This document shows positions 55,342 to 64,000 of a stretch of 64,000 nucleotides of DNA, in pieces. Both the position numbers and the translations under genes were made by a program. The number at the start of each line of letters is the position of its first letter. Position 1 is the stretch's first letter. Below the pieces are notes generated by a model. The model searched no databases. It was not told where the DNA came from and worked only from the letters and a program-made list of their open reading frames with translations. This stretch comes from Nostoc sp. HK-01 (GTDB lineage: Bacteria; Cyanobacteriota; Cyanobacteriia; Cyanobacteriales; Nostocaceae), in contig AP018318.1 in the NCBI GenBank assembly GCA_003990705.1, positions 1,615,501-1,679,500 on the forward strand, given 5' to 3'.

Positions 55342-56385
55342 CTACATATTTCGAGAACGGGCGCTGAAGACTCTTTCCAACTGTTTAAAGTTCTCTAATA
55401 CACGACCTGTTCCTAACACAACACAGCTAAGAGGATCAGCCGCAATGTGAGTCACAATCCCGGTTTCATGACTGATCAGGGTGTCTATGCCTTTGAGCAA
55501 AGCCCCACCGCCAGCCAGCATAATACCACGATCGATGATGTCAGATGCTAGTTCTGGTGGGGTTCTTTCTAGTGTCCGCTTCACTGCTTCGACAATGATC
55601 GATAACGGTTCCAACATGCTTTCGCGGATTTCTGGACTTTTAATAGTGACAGTTCGCGGTAAACCAGACAGTAAATGTAAACCTCTAACTTCCATCATGG
55701 TTTCATTATCTTCGTTGGTGGGATAGGCAGAACCAAGACGAATTTTGATATCTTCCGCAGTTCGTTCACCAATGACCAAGTTATGCACCTTCTTCATATA
55801 TTGGGTAATAGATTCAGTAAGTTCATCTCCTGCAATACGGACTGATTCACTGATAACAGTACCCTGGAGACTTAACACAGCAACTTCTGTTGTGCCACCA
55901 CCAATATCGATAATCATGTTACCAGTGGGTTCGGCAACTGGTAGTCCGGCTCCAATGGCTGCTGCTACTGGCTCATCGATTAAATATACTTCTCTAGCCC
56001 CAGCTTGAACTGCGGCATCCATAACTGCTCGTCTTTCTACTCCGGTAACACCACTGGGAATGCCAATGACAATCCGAGGTAAAATCAGCGATCGCCCCTC
56101 ATTAACTCGCTGAATAAAGCTTTTTAGCATTAACTCGGCTGTATCAAAATCAGCGATTACCCCATCACGCAAGGGACGCAAGGCAATCACGTTTTCCGGT
56201 GTGCGACCAAGCATTTTTTTGGCATCTTCACCTACTGCTAGTGCGACCTTTTCAATTTGGTCGATCGCTACTACAGAAGGTTCTTGCAGTACAATGCCTT
56301 TACCAGATACATAAACAAGGGTATTAGCAGTACCGAGGTCGATACCCATATCCCATGATGAGCGAAAGTTCCTAAACAGCCCCAC
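55342..56385 (-). CDS. mreB: Cell-shape actin homologue MreB
   Basis: 347 residues. MreB forms membrane-bound filaments that direct lateral peptidoglycan synthesis. Actin-fold motifs: phosphate 1 MGIDLGTANTLVYVSGKGIV, connect 1 PSGVTGVERRAVMDA, phosphate 2 MIIDIGGGTTEVAVLS, and adenosine loop GIMLAGGGALLKGID. First gene of mreBCD. In filamentous cyanobacteria it sets cell dimensions and is not essential in Anabaena, as I recall. The divergent ssb lies 338 bp away. Confidence 0.97.
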   Translation of the reverse strand: MGLFRNFRSSWDMGIDLGTANTLVYVSGKGIVLQEPSVVAIDQIEKVALAVGEDAKKMLGRTPENVIALRPLRDGVIADFDTAELMLKSFIQRVNEGRSLILPRIVIGIPSGVTGVERRAVMDAAVQAGAREVYLIDEPVAAAIGAGLPVAEPTGNMIIDIGGGTTEVAVLSLQGTVISESVRIAGDELTESITQYMKKVHNLVIGERTAEDIKIRLGSAYPTNEDNETMMEVRGLHLLSGLPRTVTIKSPEIRESMLEPLSIIVEAVKRTLERTPPELASDIIDRGIMLAGGGALLKGIDTLISHETGIVTHIAADPLSCVVLGTGRVLENFKQLERVFSARSRNM

Positions 56386-56695
56386 GCTTCTCTACGCCCC
56401 CTATTTGCAATAATTTTTGACTATAAAAAAATGTTAGATTGAATCGTGCTGGATTCTATTACGTTTTTGATCATCAGTCTAGTAAAAATGGCCATTTTTT
56501 GATTTAGTTTTGACCATACTTACTAAATTGGATACATTCACGTTTTCGATATTCTCAGACCAACTCAGTATATCCGTACAGTTTTTTAGTTTTCCCAAAG
56601 TAATAGCTCAAATTTATATACCTTGCAAGGTTGTTAACTTTTTAACACATTTTCAGTAAGTTCATAATTGGCTATTATGGGAATCAAGATACATG
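56386..56695. other. Divergent promoter region between mreB and ssb
   Basis: AT-rich, 310 bp. A TATTAT at 56673-56678 is a plausible -10 for ssb, directly upstream of the LexA-like palindrome. I found no clear -35 for either gene. Confidence 0.4.
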
Positions 56696-56709
56696 AGTAC
56701 GGACGTACT
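56696..56709 (+). promoter_or_regulatory. LexA-box-like palindrome before ssb
   Basis: AGTACGGACGTACT is an AGTAC-N4-GTACT palindrome, differing at one position from the cyanobacterial LexA consensus as I remember it (RGTACNNNDGTWCB; the D position is C here). It lies 14 bases before the ATG and 17 bases after a TATTAT -10-like box, where a bound repressor would block initiation. Confidence 0.55.
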
Positions 56710-56723
56710 AAAAGGTAAAGCAC

Positions 56724-57086
56724 ATGACTATTAATATAGTTCACCTCATTGGTCGTGTAGGTGGCGACCCAGACATGAAGTATTTTGATTCTGGTAAGGT
56801 TAAGTGTAGATTAACACTGGCAGTAAACAGAAGAACACGCAATAGTGATGAGCCGGATTGGTTCAATTTAGAATTATGGGGCAAGACGGCCGAAATTGCT
56901 GGTACTTATGTACGAAAAGGTAAACAAATTGCTGTTAAAGGTTCTTTAAAGTTTGACACTTGGAACGATCGCCAAACAGGAGCCAGCCGTTCTACACCGG
57001 TTATTCTCGTAGATCAGCTAGATTTATTAGGTTCTAAGCAAGATAGCGACGGTGCTATGAACGATATGTCTCCAGAGAATTTTTAA
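56724..57086 (+). CDS. ssb: Single-stranded DNA-binding protein, short form without acidic tail
   Basis: 120 residues: one OB fold (INIVHLIGRVGGDPDMKYFDSGKVKCRLTLAVNRR, then WFNLELWGKTAEIAGTYVRKGKQIAVKGSLKFDTW, and ILVDQLDLLG). The protein stops about ten residues after the fold (GAMNDMSPENF), so the disordered linker and the acidic C-terminal tip that recruits replication partners are missing. Naturally truncated SSBs of this kind are described in Anabaena PCC 7120. It can bind ssDNA but may not recruit partners. AAAAGG precedes the ATG. Confidence 0.93.
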   Translation: MTINIVHLIGRVGGDPDMKYFDSGKVKCRLTLAVNRRTRNSDEPDWFNLELWGKTAEIAGTYVRKGKQIAVKGSLKFDTWNDRQTGASRSTPVILVDQLDLLGSKQDSDGAMNDMSPENF

Positions 57087-57095
57087 TTGATTAAT

Positions 57096-57216
57096 GGTCA
57101 ATGGTCAACGGTCAAGGGTCAATAGTTAACCTAACTGGGTAATTTAAAAAATGCTAACCAGACGTTTAACCGTTGACGGTTGATCCTCAACCATTGACAT
57201 TGGACTATGGACTTTT
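57096..57216. repeat. Heptamer short tandem repeats (STRR)
   Basis: GGTCAATGGTCAACGGTCAA, GGGTCAATAG, and after a gap CCGTTGACGGTTGATCC, then CCATTGACATTGGACTATGGAC and TTTTGACTAATAAC. They fill the gap between ssb and the convergent SIMPL gene and adjoin the stop of the latter (57219). Confidence 0.72.
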
Positions 57217-57218
57217 GA

Positions 57219-57962
57219 CTAATAACTAATTTGCAACGTCACCGATGCTTCTACTTCCTGTTCGCCACCAACCACAGGCGTAGAAACGTCTTCGGCAACT
57301 TTCGCGGCTTGGGCGCGTAAAAATACAGGTGGTGGGGGAGCGCTGGCGTTATTAACCTGAATAGTGACTATTTCTTTAGATTTCAGTCCTAAAGCACTAA
57401 AAACAGCATCAGCTTGCTGTTGAGCATCTTGAGTCGCTTCTTTTAATGCTACTTGACGAGCAGCAGCGATCGCTTCATCACTAGCAATAAAACTAACACC
57501 GTTAATTTGCGTTGCCCCAGCTTTCACCGCGTCGTCTAACAATGTCCCAGCTTTTTCGGTAACGATGCGAAAACTCACAGTATTACTAGCAGCGTAACCA
57601 GTAATTCGTTGCACATTATTGGTGTAACTGTAAACAGGGTTGAGGCGAATACCTGTAGTTTCCAGTTTCTCTACATTGCGGCTTTTGAGCAAAGCAACTA
57701 CAGCCGATGACCTCTTCGCAGCTTCTTGCTGTACTTCTTGGGCAGTTTTACCTTGAATTTCTACGCCTAAATTAACTAGAGACAAAGTAGTAGGAATTGA
57801 TTCCATCCCACGTCCACTAACAGTCAAAGTCCGCCATAACTTTTCTTTTTCCTGGGCTGACGCAGGTAAAACCAACGTTACGAATAACAGTAAAGCTAAG
57901 GGTAGAGATTGCCAAAACTTTGCAGCACGAAACTGAGAACCAGACAAAGCGGCTCTAGACAT
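57219..57962 (-). CDS. SIMPL domain (DUF541) exported protein
   Basis: About 247 residues from ATG 57962, chosen because GAGGAG precedes it; the open frame extends to 58019. A signal peptide (FWQSLPLALLLFVTLVLPASAQ) is followed by the SIMPL domain: LTVSGRGMESIPTTLSLVNLGVEIQGKTAQEVQQEAAKRSSAVVALLKS, TTGIRLNPVYSYTNN, ITGYAASNTVSFRI, and ATQINGVSFIASDE. Close relatives are periplasmic proteins with unclear function, some linked to oxidative stress; the name comes from a signalling adaptor. Convergent with ssb across a heptamer array. Confidence 0.9.
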   Translation of the reverse strand: MSRAALSGSQFRAAKFWQSLPLALLLFVTLVLPASAQEKEKLWRTLTVSGRGMESIPTTLSLVNLGVEIQGKTAQEVQQEAAKRSSAVVALLKSRNVEKLETTGIRLNPVYSYTNNVQRITGYAASNTVSFRIVTEKAGTLLDDAVKAGATQINGVSFIASDEAIAAARQVALKEATQDAQQQADAVFSALGLKSKEIVTIQVNNASAPPPPVFLRAQAAKVAEDVSTPVVGGEQEVEASVTLQISY

Positions 57963-58170
57963 AAACTTGCACTCCTCTGAAAAATATACAGATGCTAATA
58001 AGTAAACTGCATCCAGCAATCATCCGTTAACTGTTCAGTATTAATAGTTAACAGTCAGTTCGCTCGATACGATTTGTATGTTCTTACTGTGACATTAGCG
58101 TAGTCAAAAACAGGTATTGTTACATTTTTGGAAACTAAAAAATCACAGTAAAATTTCTGGAGATTTTGTT

Positions 58171-58584
58171 ATGGCGTATTGGCTGCTGAAAACTGAACCG
58201 GATAAATACTCTTATGCTGATTTAGAACGAGACGGCACTACAGTATGGGACGGAGTTACAAATGCTCTCGCCCTCAAGCATATCCGCACAATGCTTCCTG
58301 GCGATTTAGCTTGGATTTATCACACAGGTAAAGAACGACAAATCACCGGTTTAGCAGAGATAGTCACTCAGCCTTACCCTGATCCAGCCCTCAATGATGT
58401 CAAACTGGTAGTTGTCAAGGTGCAAGCAGTCCGCCCAGTCACTCAGCCTGTTACTCTAGCCCAAATCAAACAGGACGACAAATTTACAGACTTTGACTTA
58501 TTGCGACTCCCCAGATTATCTGTTGTCCCAGTATCTGAAGTTCATTGGCAACATCTCATCAAACTAACAACCAGCGAAACTTAA
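58171..58584 (+). CDS. EVE domain protein
   Basis: 137 residues from ATG 58171 (GGAGATTTTGTT precedes it; the frame is open to 58117). The sequence AYWLLKTEPDKYSYADLERDGTTVWDGVTNALALKHIRTMLPGDLAWIYHTGKERQITGLAEI is characteristic of EVE domains, a PUA-like fold that recognises modified bases (such as 5-methyl- or hydroxymethylcytosine) in DNA or RNA. Stand-alone EVE proteins like this are widespread and their cellular role is not settled; some are associated with restriction of modified DNA. No nuclease gene is adjacent. Confidence 0.93.
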   Translation: MAYWLLKTEPDKYSYADLERDGTTVWDGVTNALALKHIRTMLPGDLAWIYHTGKERQITGLAEIVTQPYPDPALNDVKLVVVKVQAVRPVTQPVTLAQIKQDDKFTDFDLLRLPRLSVVPVSEVHWQHLIKLTTSET

Positions 58585-58897
58585 ACTCACAGCAGGGAAT
58601 GGGGAACAAGGTGTAAAAACTCTTGGTATATAACTCTGTTCTACAAATTTTTACCTCATTCACCTGCATCTGAATACTATTAGGCGTTGGCAAAAAGTGT
58701 TAATTGAGTATTTTGAACTACGAATTAAGAAGAAAGGTTAAAGATTTAAGTGGATACACTGTTATTATCTGATTTCGGTAAGTTGCATAATAAGCGCAAC
58801 TATCTATATAAGAATTTTTTAGTCGGATTCCGCACAGAGCATTCGCATAATTTGCTCAACACTGGATTAACAAAATACTATTTAGTGGAATAGATCC
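58585..58897. other. Intergenic region upstream of the Fe-S membrane protein
   Basis: About 310 bp with no supportable ORF, strong hairpin or recognised operator. Confidence 0.4.
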
Positions 58898-60196
58898 ATG
58901 CTCTTCCGCATACCTGAACGTTGGATGCACTGGGTGCGCTGTCTGTTAACTTTTGCATGGCTCGTAATCATTGCTTCGCTATTGTACGACCCCTTGACTC
59001 ACGTACAGACCAAACTAAATCAGACTTCGCCCCCAGTACAACTTGCTAATAGCTGTATTCACGTACAGGGTAAATGCTTTTCAGGACGATCTTATTCTCT
59101 GGGAACAACCCTGATGTGGGGAGTGATTATACCTGCGTCGATTTTTGTTCTACTTGTTTTTGGACATGAACTGTGGCGACGCATTTGCCCCCTCTCATTT
59201 CTGTCACAGATTCCCCGTGGCTTGGGTTGGCAGCGTCAATCTCAATGGAAGCGCTCTAAAACAGGAAAACAACACTACAAGTTAGCAAAAGTCAATTCAA
59301 AATCCTGGTTAGGTAAAAATTATGCTTACCTACAGTTCGGATTGTTATTTATTGGACTATGTGGCCGGATTTTATTTTTTGATGCCGATCGCCTAGTTTT
59401 GGCATTATGGTTGTTGCTGACTATTGCTTTTGCTATTACTATTGGCTATCTCTATAGCGGGAAGACATGGTGTAATTATTTCTGCCCAATGGCTCCCGTA
59501 GAAAAGATTTATAGTCAACCCAGTGGGTTATTCAGCAGTAAAGCTCACATGAGCCAGTCGATGTGCCGTATTGTTTTGCCAGAGGGTAAAGAACAGAGTG
59601 CCTGTGTTGCCTGTCAAAACTTTTGTATTGATATTGATGCTGAACGTGCTTATTGGGAAGACCTAAAAAAGCCGCAAGAAGCTTTTGTGCGTTATGGCTA
59701 CGGCGGTTTAGTCATTGGTTTCTTTGTTTATTACTACCTTTATGCGGGCAATTGGGAATATTATTTTTCTGGAGCTTGGATACGGCAATCTCACCAGATG
59801 GCAACAATATTGAGTCCTGGACTTTATTTGTTTGGACACCAAATTAATCTACCCAAATTAATTACTGTGCCAATGATATTGGGAGGATTTACAGCGATCG
59901 CTTATATTTTAGGACGCTTTGCTGAAAAACAAGCCAAAGTCTACAGTCGTCGCCACAATCTCTATTTGTCTTCAGATATAATTCGCCATCGAATTTTTAC
60001 TATTTATACCTTTGGGATTTTTAATTTCTTTTTTATTTTTGCTGGCCGTCCTCTCATTTTATTACTGCCACTGTGGATGCAGTATATTTACAATTCACTA
60101 TTACTTCTATTAAGTACACTTTGGTTCTACAAAACTTTGCCGCGCAGTCCTCATCTTTATTTTCATGAAAGTAATACCAAGCCTTTCTCAAGTTAA
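58898..60196 (+). CDS. Polytopic Fe-S membrane protein, NapH/NosR-like
   Basis: 432 residues with about eight membrane helices. Cys-Pro motifs RRICPLSFLSQ (about residue 97) and WCNYFCPMAPVEKIYS (about 200) are of the CxxxCP type seen in NapH/NosR/CcoG-like proteins. Then comes CVACQNFCIDID (about 246), a ferredoxin-like 4Fe-4S ligand set; only one cluster's worth of Cys is obvious. It could pass electrons between quinones and a cluster at the membrane. Similar cyanobacterial proteins often carry regulatory C-terminal domains; this one ends after a last pair of helices. Partner enzyme not visible. The antiporter gene starts 57 bp downstream on the same strand. Confidence 0.75.
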   Translation: MLFRIPERWMHWVRCLLTFAWLVIIASLLYDPLTHVQTKLNQTSPPVQLANSCIHVQGKCFSGRSYSLGTTLMWGVIIPASIFVLLVFGHELWRRICPLSFLSQIPRGLGWQRQSQWKRSKTGKQHYKLAKVNSKSWLGKNYAYLQFGLLFIGLCGRILFFDADRLVLALWLLLTIAFAITIGYLYSGKTWCNYFCPMAPVEKIYSQPSGLFSSKAHMSQSMCRIVLPEGKEQSACVACQNFCIDIDAERAYWEDLKKPQEAFVRYGYGGLVIGFFVYYYLYAGNWEYYFSGAWIRQSHQMATILSPGLYLFGHQINLPKLITVPMILGGFTAIAYILGRFAEKQAKVYSRRHNLYLSSDIIRHRIFTIYTFGIFNFFFIFAGRPLILLLPLWMQYIYNSLLLLLSTLWFYKTLPRSPHLYFHESNTKPFSS

Positions 60197-60253
60197 TCAA
60201 CAGCCTCTGTCCAGAAAAGAGTAAAAATAAAGAGAAGGATTTTCGCGGAAACC

Positions 60254-61630
60254 ATGCAGTTTTTAGATGCAATCAACTTTTCTTTTCCTCTGCTGGCAAG
60301 CACAACAGAAGCCGCAGACAGTTCTATGGTAGTAGCGGCTGTGCTGCTGAGTTTAGTGGTAATTTACTTCGCCAGCAAAGTTGGTGGGGAGTTATCAAAC
60401 CGCATCGGTTTACCACCTGTCTTAGGCGAACTTGTCGGCGGTGTCGTCGTAGGTGTTTCGGTTCTGCACCTGTTGGTGTTCCCCGAAGGTGGCGCAGACA
60501 GTTCTAATTCGTTAATCATGGCCTTTCTGCAAACTACTGCTGGTCTGACTCCAGAAGCAGCACCCCAGGTATTTGCCGCCCAATCAGAAGTTATTTCTGT
60601 GCTATCAGAATTGGGTGTGATTATCTTGCTGTTTGAAATTGGTTTGGAGTCTAACTTAAAAGACTTAATGGCAGTGGGTATCCAAGCAACTATTGTGGCA
60701 GTGGTAGGTGTAGTAGTACCTTTTGCTGCTGGGACTGTAGGTTTGATGACTTTATTTGGTATTGGTGCTGTACCAGCAATTTTTGCCGGTGCAGCTTTGA
60801 CAGCTACAAGTATTGGAATTACCTCTAAAGTTTTGTCAGAAATTGGTAAGCTGAATTCCAAAGAAGGACAAATTATTCTCGGTGCAGCGGTGATTGACGA
60901 CGTACTGGGGATTATTGTCTTAGCGGTAGTTGCCAGCCTCGCCAAAGATGGTGCAGTGGATGTAGGTAAAGTCATTTACCTCATTATTTGTGCCACAGCA
61001 TTTCTGTTAGGTGCGATCGTTCTGGGTAATGTTTTCAATAAAACATTTGTGGCGATCGCTAATCAACTCAAAACCCGCGGTGAATTAGTCATTCCTGCCT
61101 TTATTTTCGCCTTTGTGATGGCATATCTGGCTGCCATCATTCAATTAGAAGCAATTTTGGGCGCTTTTGCCGCTGGTTTAGTCTTGGAAGAAACTGATAA
61201 GCGTAAAGAACTGCAAAAGCAAGTGATTCCTGTAGCTGATTTGATGGTGCCAATTTTCTTTGTCACAGTTGGCGCAAAAACTGATTTGGGAGTGCTAAAC
61301 CCTGCCATTCCCAGCAACCGCGAAGGCTTAATTATGGCTATTTTCCTGATTACAGTAGCCATTCTTGGTAAAGTTATTACAGGTTTGAGCGTCTTTGGTC
61401 AACCCCAAATCAATCGTTTAGCGATCGGTGTGGGTATGATTCCTCGTGGTGAAGTCGGATTAGTATTTGCTGGTGTTGGCGCTGCTAGTGGCGCTCTCTC
61501 GAAACCATTGGGGGCGGCAATTATTATGATGGTTATCCTCACAACTTTTTTAGCTCCGCCTTTATTACGTTTCGTATTTCCCGATTCCAGCAAAGTGGCC
61601 ACTGAATCTGAGCAACTAATTAAAGATTAA
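60254..61630 (+). CDS. Cation/proton antiporter, CPA2 family (NhaS3-like)
   Basis: 458 residues, about 12 helices. Core features are LPPVLGELVGGVVVGVSVL, the broken-helix segment FEIGLESNLKDLM, and the ion-binding pair Asp-Asp in ILGAAVIDDVLGIIVLAVV, which indicates electrogenic Na+(or K+)/H+ exchange of the NapA/NhaS3 type. It ends shortly after the membrane domain, without a TrkA-N domain. The closest match from memory is Synechocystis NhaS3, located in thylakoids and needed for ion homeostasis. The 57-bp gap to the Fe-S protein gene suggests possible cotranscription. Confidence 0.9.
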   Translation: MQFLDAINFSFPLLASTTEAADSSMVVAAVLLSLVVIYFASKVGGELSNRIGLPPVLGELVGGVVVGVSVLHLLVFPEGGADSSNSLIMAFLQTTAGLTPEAAPQVFAAQSEVISVLSELGVIILLFEIGLESNLKDLMAVGIQATIVAVVGVVVPFAAGTVGLMTLFGIGAVPAIFAGAALTATSIGITSKVLSEIGKLNSKEGQIILGAAVIDDVLGIIVLAVVASLAKDGAVDVGKVIYLIICATAFLLGAIVLGNVFNKTFVAIANQLKTRGELVIPAFIFAFVMAYLAAIIQLEAILGAFAAGLVLEETDKRKELQKQVIPVADLMVPIFFVTVGAKTDLGVLNPAIPSNREGLIMAIFLITVAILGKVITGLSVFGQPQINRLAIGVGMIPRGEVGLVFAGVGAASGALSKPLGAAIIMMVILTTFLAPPLLRFVFPDSSKVATESEQLIKD

Positions 61631-62236
61631 AACTGAGGGATTGGGGGCTAGGCAGAAACAAGGTTGAAATAAAATTATCTACTTCCGTGTTTTCTTCGTC
61701 TCCAATCCCTTCATTAATTACAGGAAACTTCTGTCTCTTGATCTGCGTCCTCTGATATCGTTGTTTCTCAATCATTTTGACTATTGATTATTATCTTTGA
61801 GAAAACAATTTGTTCCCAATATTACCTAATTACAAATCCTCATCTAAATATGTTTTTAGTCGCTAAAAACTAGTAATTGTCAATATTGCAACAACATCTT
61901 TTAAAACAAGTTGAAATTTGTAACTGAGAAAATTGCTTGTCTATCAACAAAACACACAAAATAAAATTTATAAGGAAGTCAAAAATTAACCACAATTGAC
62001 TAAAATCAGATAATTCTGGTTATATTTGTGTTGCCTCTCATATTCGCTATTATCGCTGGAGAGTACAGCAATATTAAAATTACAGACTATGTAAGCAGTT
62101 GAAAATTTACACCATTAATTGTTTCTTTAACCCAAAAAAAGCCAAAGTCAAATCTCAAAGTTTCTGTAACGGAAGAATAACTTACCCAAATTTTTGAGAT
62201 ATTGACTTCCATGAATGCGAATCAGGAGAAAGGATT
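61631..62236. other. Intergenic region
   Basis: About 600 bp, AT-rich. AGGGATTGG near 61637 is matched by CCAATCCCT at 61702-61710 (loop over 50 bases), a weak candidate structure after the antiporter gene. No ORF that I can support. The promoter of the amidase gene should lie here. Confidence 0.4.
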
Positions 62237-64000
62237 GTGAAATTACACTGGTTACTACCCGGTACGGTTGGGATGATCTGCTTACTGTCTTCGCCAGCTT
62301 TGGCGGCCAGACTGGAGTCCTGGCGGTTTGATGCCAAGCAAAACCGTCTGGAATTTAATACTTCTGGGGGTGTCCAACCCAAAGCACAACTCATTTTCAA
62401 TCCCACACGCCTGGTTATTGATTTACCAGACACAACCTTTGGCAGACCACAGTTAACACAACCTGTAGGTGGGGCAGTTCGGGCTATCCGTGTTGGTCAG
62501 TTTGAACCCCAAACAGCCCGCATAGTCGTAGAACTGGCTCCTGGTTATACTCTTGACCCTCAAGGGATAAAATTTGTTGGGGTAACTGCCAGTCGGTGGA
62601 CAGTACAATTGCCTAGACCAAGACTAGAACCTGTAAACTCTTCCGCAAATAATGTTTACAACGTAGTCACCACTCTTGACTCAGACACAAGACCACCGTT
62701 ACCGAGAGTTGTCAGTAGCACACAAAGCACAACTCAAATCGACAGTTTACAAGTGACAGGAGATGGTTTTTTTGTTCGGACAAATGGTGGTAATCCCCAA
62801 GTGAGAGTAAATCGTAGCCGCGATCGCTCTACGATTTTTATGGATATCTCTGGCGCAACTCTATCAGCAAGTTTGGCGCAGCGAGACCTCAGCGTTAACA
62901 GGCATGGTGTGAGCCGTGTAGAATTCACCCAACTGCAAACTAGTCCACCCGCAGTCCGTATGACTTTACGGGTAGAGAAAAATAGCCCTGACTGGCGAGC
63001 AACTAGAAGTGGTAGTACTGGATTGGTAGTTCTGCCTAATCGGTTTGCTACATTACCCGGAAATAACTCTAACAACTCTTCTGATAACCAACCAGAATTT
63101 TCTCCCCCTAATCGCCGAATTGTTACTGATGAAGCAGCAACAATTCAAGCAGTTGAACTGTCTGATGATGGTAAGCAACTACTCATTAGAGCCAACCAAA
63201 CTATAAATGCTAGGGGTGGATGGGACAGAACCTCTGGTTTGTATCGCATCACCATTAATAATGCTAAATTAGCGCCTCGAATTAAAGGCCCGACTTTTAA
63301 CGCCAATAGTCCAATTCTGCGGGTACGCCTGCAAACGCCAGATGCTGACACGGTAGTGATTTTAGTTCAACCTGCGGCTGGAGTACAAGTTGGGCAAATT
63401 AACCAAAACGACGACCAAGTAACACTACAATTACAAGGTTCTCGCCGAGTCGTGGCACTTCCAGGTACACTGCCTTTTCCTTCAGGACAAAGTCAATTAC
63501 CAGATCCTAATGAAAATCCCCGTTCCATACCGCAGCCAGGAACACGCCCCTTACCCAGAGGAAAGGTAGTAGTTGTCATTGACCCAGGACACGGTGGCAA
63601 AGATTCCGGAGCCATTGGGATTGGTGGCATTCGGGAAAAGGATATTATTCTCCCCATCGGGAGAAAGGTAGCTGACATTCTTCAGCAAAACGGTGTGCAG
63701 GTAATTATGACGCGGAGTTCTGACTATTTTGTGACTCTTCCAGGAAGAGTACAGTTGGCAGAAAGAGCTAATGCTGATGTATTCGTCAGTATCCACGCTA
63801 ATTCCGCAGGTGCAGGTCGTCCAGATGTCAGTGGTTTAGAGACTTATTATTATGACAGTGGTTTGGGTCTAGCTCGTGTTGTCCATAGCAGCATTTTGCA
63901 AAGTCTGAATGTGAGAGATCGGGGAGTGCGCCGAGCCAGATTTTTTGTCCTGAGAAAAAGTTCTATGCCTTCGATTCTTGTTGAAACAGGTTATTTAACT
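62237..64000 (+). CDS. amiC: N-acetylmuramoyl-L-alanine amidase with AMIN domains, 3' end outside window
   Basis: Starts at GTG 62237 after CAGGAGAAAGG and is still open at base 64000 (588 codons seen). A signal peptide (HWLLPGTVGMICLLSSPALA), a first AMIN domain (about 25-130: RLVIDLPDTTFG, IRVGQFEPQTARIVVEL), a second at about 165-260 and possibly a third, then the Amidase_3 domain from about 440: zinc ligands in IDPGHGGKDSG, GIREKD and FVSIHANS, and catalytic Glu in SILVETGYLT. Such enzymes cut the wall at septa; AmiC homologues in Anabaena/Nostoc drill the nanopores used for cell-cell communication. About 40 residues are probably missing. Confidence 0.94.
   Translation, partial: MKLHWLLPGTVGMICLLSSPALAARLESWRFDAKQNRLEFNTSGGVQPKAQLIFNPTRLVIDLPDTTFGRPQLTQPVGGAVRAIRVGQFEPQTARIVVELAPGYTLDPQGIKFVGVTASRWTVQLPRPRLEPVNSSANNVYNVVTTLDSDTRPPLPRVVSSTQSTTQIDSLQVTGDGFFVRTNGGNPQVRVNRSRDRSTIFMDISGATLSASLAQRDLSVNRHGVSRVEFTQLQTSPPAVRMTLRVEKNSPDWRATRSGSTGLVVLPNRFATLPGNNSNNSSDNQPEFSPPNRRIVTDEAATIQAVELSDDGKQLLIRANQTINARGGWDRTSGLYRITINNAKLAPRIKGPTFNANSPILRVRLQTPDADTVVILVQPAAGVQVGQINQNDDQVTLQLQGSRRVVALPGTLPFPSGQSQLPDPNENPRSIPQPGTRPLPRGKVVVVIDPGHGGKDSGAIGIGGIREKDIILPIGRKVADILQQNGVQVIMTRSSDYFVTLPGRVQLAERANADVFVSIHANSAGAGRPDVSGLETYYYDSGLGLARVVHSSILQSLNVRDRGVRRARFFVLRKSSMPSILVETGYLT

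Noticed and set aside
60364-60975. 203-residue antisense ORF inside the antiporter gene
   Set aside because: It is a shadow of a GC-richer, Ala/Val-rich coding sequence; its Pro/Thr-rich translation is typical of antisense frames.

Overview
The window looks like chromosome from a filamentous, probably heterocyst-forming cyanobacterium of the Nostoc/Anabaena group. The palindrome GCGATCGC (HIP1) recurs throughout, intergenic regions carry heptamer short tandem repeats typical of that group, and the gene content fits: an NTR-thioredoxin fusion, class III cyclase and CHASE2-kinase signalling proteins, SPINDLY-type and TPR glycosyltransferases. The right end (mreD-mreC-mreB / short ssb / SIMPL / EVE / Na+/H+ antiporter / AMIN-type amidase) resembles, from memory, the all0085-alr0092 neighbourhood of Anabaena PCC 7120.

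Layout. 1-6.6 kb: end of a small coiled-coil protein, a class A penicillin-binding protein with an FHA domain, 6-phosphofructokinase and uvrB. 6.9-10.1 kb: small, probably stress- or envelope-related genes, including a protein built from five 19-residue repeats, a CsbD protein and a lipoprotein. 10-24 kb: a membrane-anchored unknown, four glycosyltransferase-type genes (GT8, GT41, TPR-GT9-like, GT9), a type IV pilin, NTRC, a peptide-type ABC permease and a ROK sugar kinase. 23.8-43.3 kb is accessory-rich: three insertion sequences of three groups each split a host gene (aquaporin, SAM methyltransferase, PstS-like binding protein). It also holds a DUF29 gene, a ribbon-helix-helix-like gene, a broken small-gene pair, sdhA, tRNA-Phe, a znuB-like permease, a membrane GTPase, an LD-carboxypeptidase, a CHASE2-kinase, a VOC protein and a histidine kinase. 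43.6-53.6 kb: a secreted unknown, an FHA-GAF-adenylate cyclase, a 21-bp minisatellite, an RbgA-type GTPase, a glycosyltransferase, fdhD, queD and ribD. 53.8-64 kb: the mreBCD cell-shape operon, a tailless SSB behind a LexA-like palindrome, SIMPL, EVE and NapH-like Fe-S proteins, a cation/proton antiporter and an incomplete cell-wall amidase.

The least ordinary signal is the repeat and mobile layer. A family of roughly 108-190 bp repeats bounded by CTAG (four copies seen) lies so that its ends supply the stop codons of adjacent genes. Two copies bracket the IS1-broken methyltransferase. All three IS-broken host genes can be rejoined in frame on paper, so these disruptions have left the coding halves intact. 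I saw no CRISPR array, rRNA operon, prophage or obvious defence island.
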